From assembly GCA_035716135.1 (NCBI GenBank), contig DASTKD010000223.1, forward strand, positions 1-13,599: a stretch of 13,599 bases of DNA. Reading direction: 5' to 3'. The notes under the pieces are model-generated. The model was not told the origin of the DNA, did not search any database, and saw only the letters and a list, made by a program, of their open reading frames with translations. Position numbers and translations under genes: made by a program. Positions 12,981 through 13,599 of the stretch are shown here, in pieces (the first letter of the stretch is position 1; every line of letters starts with the position of its first letter). The stretch is from CF-113 sp035716135. Lineage in GTDB: Bacteria; Chloroflexota; Ktedonobacteria; Ktedonobacterales; Ktedonobacteraceae.

Positions 12981-13599
12981 ATCACAAACGACATCAGATC
13001 GCGCCCCACCAGTATCGTTCCCGTATATCCCCAGTCCGTTGCTCGCGCTTGCAGGCGCTGCGCGTCAAGTTCGCGGTACAGGTGCGAACAGACGATAACG
13101 CGCGCCTGGGACTTCGCGGCAAGCAGCACGATCTGTTCGTCTTCAGGATGTCCCGCGTCGATAATGGCAAGATCAACTTCGTTGAGAAAGTCGATTTCCT
13201 GCGCGTGAAAATGCGAATCGCCCGTAATGGCGTAGCGTTTGCCGTGCCACATAAAGCGCAGCCCATGATTTCCCGCCGGAGGCAGGCTGATGAACTCGAA
13301 GCGCTGTGTTCCTATCTCGAATTGCCCTTCCGTGATCTCATGCACGCGCACCGCATACGATGGTTGCGTAAAGCTGGACGCCTTGAAGAGACTCATCAGT
13401 CCTTCGATGAGTTGCTGAACGCCGCGCGGCCCATAAATATGCAAATCGCTCGAACGCGCATCGCGGCGCGACCACGCCCCCGCCTGCAACAAAGGGATGA
13501 GATCGGAGACATGGTCGGGATGAAAATGTGATAACACGATGTGATTGAGCTTATCATGCGAAATGCCAGCCTCGAGCAGACGCTGCGCGACTCCATGCC
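12977..13599 (-). CDS. MBL-fold metallo-hydrolase (N-terminus outside window)
   Basis: The frame is open to the right edge (GVAQRLLEAGISHDKLNHIV precedes the metal motif), so the N-terminus is missing and about 207 residues are visible. The metallo-beta-lactamase signature SHFHPDHVSDL is the H-x-H-x-D-H motif for two metal ions. Later ligands fit: NHGLRF, the Asp of AITGDSHF, and the His of VCSHLYRE near the C-terminus. The arrangement resembles RNase Z-like or Lactamase_B_2 hydrolases acting on phosphodiesters or small esters; the substrate is not known. A GTG at 13537 must not be taken as the start, because it lies just before the metal motif and upstream residues clearly belong to the fold. 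Its TAG stop shares bases with the kinase TAA stop, so the two genes converge with a 4-bp overlap and no room for a terminator between them. Confidence 0.88.
   Translation of the reverse strand, partial: HGVAQRLLEAGISHDKLNHIVLSHFHPDHVSDLIPLLQAGAWSRRDARSSDLHIYGPRGVQQLIEGLMSLFKASSFTQPSYAVRVHEITEGQFEIGTQRFEFISLPPAGNHGLRFMWHGKRYAITGDSHFHAQEIDFLNEVDLAIIDAGHPEDEQIVLLAAKSQARVIVCSHLYRELDAQRLQARATDWGYTGTILVGRDLMSFVI

Noticed and set aside
13396..13596. Minus-strand open frame starting with ATG near the right edge
   Set aside because: It is out of frame with the MBL-fold protein, whose H-x-H-x-D-H motif and upstream residues are read in another frame to the edge.

Overview
The window looks like a chromosomal segment of a Chloroflexota bacterium, most likely of the Ktedonobacteria type. 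This is an inference from gene content: a soluble zinc-ribbon/Ser-Thr kinase/WD40 fusion, an ANTAR response regulator next to a PSP1 (RicT-like) protein, moderately high GC, strong purine-rich Shine-Dalgarno sites with GTG and TTG starts, and many short palindromic intergenic repeats. No 16S gene or other decisive taxonomic marker is present. There are no tRNA or rRNA genes, no CRISPR array, no transposase and no phage genes.

Layout. 1-732 (-): N-terminal part of a benzoate-CoA-ligase-family acyl-CoA synthetase that runs off the left edge. 956-1432 (+): four-helix membrane protein of unknown role. 1466-1509: hairpin terminator between convergent genes. 1542-2081 (-): unknown protein. 2168-4058 (-): two-gene operon in which a ROK-family sugar kinase overlaps a TlyA-type rRNA 2'-O-methyltransferase by 26 bp. 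4059-4388: divergent control region with a clear promoter on each side, a MITE-like inverted-repeat element between them, and a perfect palindrome lying inside the rightward promoter. 4389-5887 (+): a DUF336/HbpS-GlcG-like protein with an added proline-rich tail, coupled by a 4-bp overlap to a membrane protein with a long disordered N-terminus. 5888-6158: REP-like hairpin, promoter and long leader. 6159-9415 (+): ANTAR response regulator, PSP1/RicT-like protein with a ten-cysteine tail, and a multi-pass SPFH/band-7 membrane protein. 9416-9682: a hairpin and a second MITE-like element. 9683-10528 (-): RlmA-type 23S rRNA guanine methyltransferase. 10529-10994: divergent promoter region with three REP-like hairpins and a 44-bp direct repeat. 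10995-12980 (+): kinase-WD40 protein. 12977-13599 (-): MBL-fold hydrolase running off the right edge, its stop overlapping the kinase stop.

How the parts fit. Two rRNA modification enzymes (TlyA, RlmA) and two predicted RNA-level regulators (ANTAR protein, RicT-like PSP1 protein) give the window a post-transcriptional flavour. The ANTAR-PSP1 pair is 21 nt apart and is the best candidate for an uncharacterised regulatory module. The most distinctive non-coding signal is a family of 8-bp-stem hairpins with three different stem sequences, five of six copies flanked by the same GTAG tetranucleotide. That is the hallmark of REP elements mobilised by RAYT (TnpA-REP) transposases. One copy has become the coding sequence for the end of the PSP1 protein. 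A second, unrelated family is a pair of ~140-150 bp elements with a shared long hairpin core.
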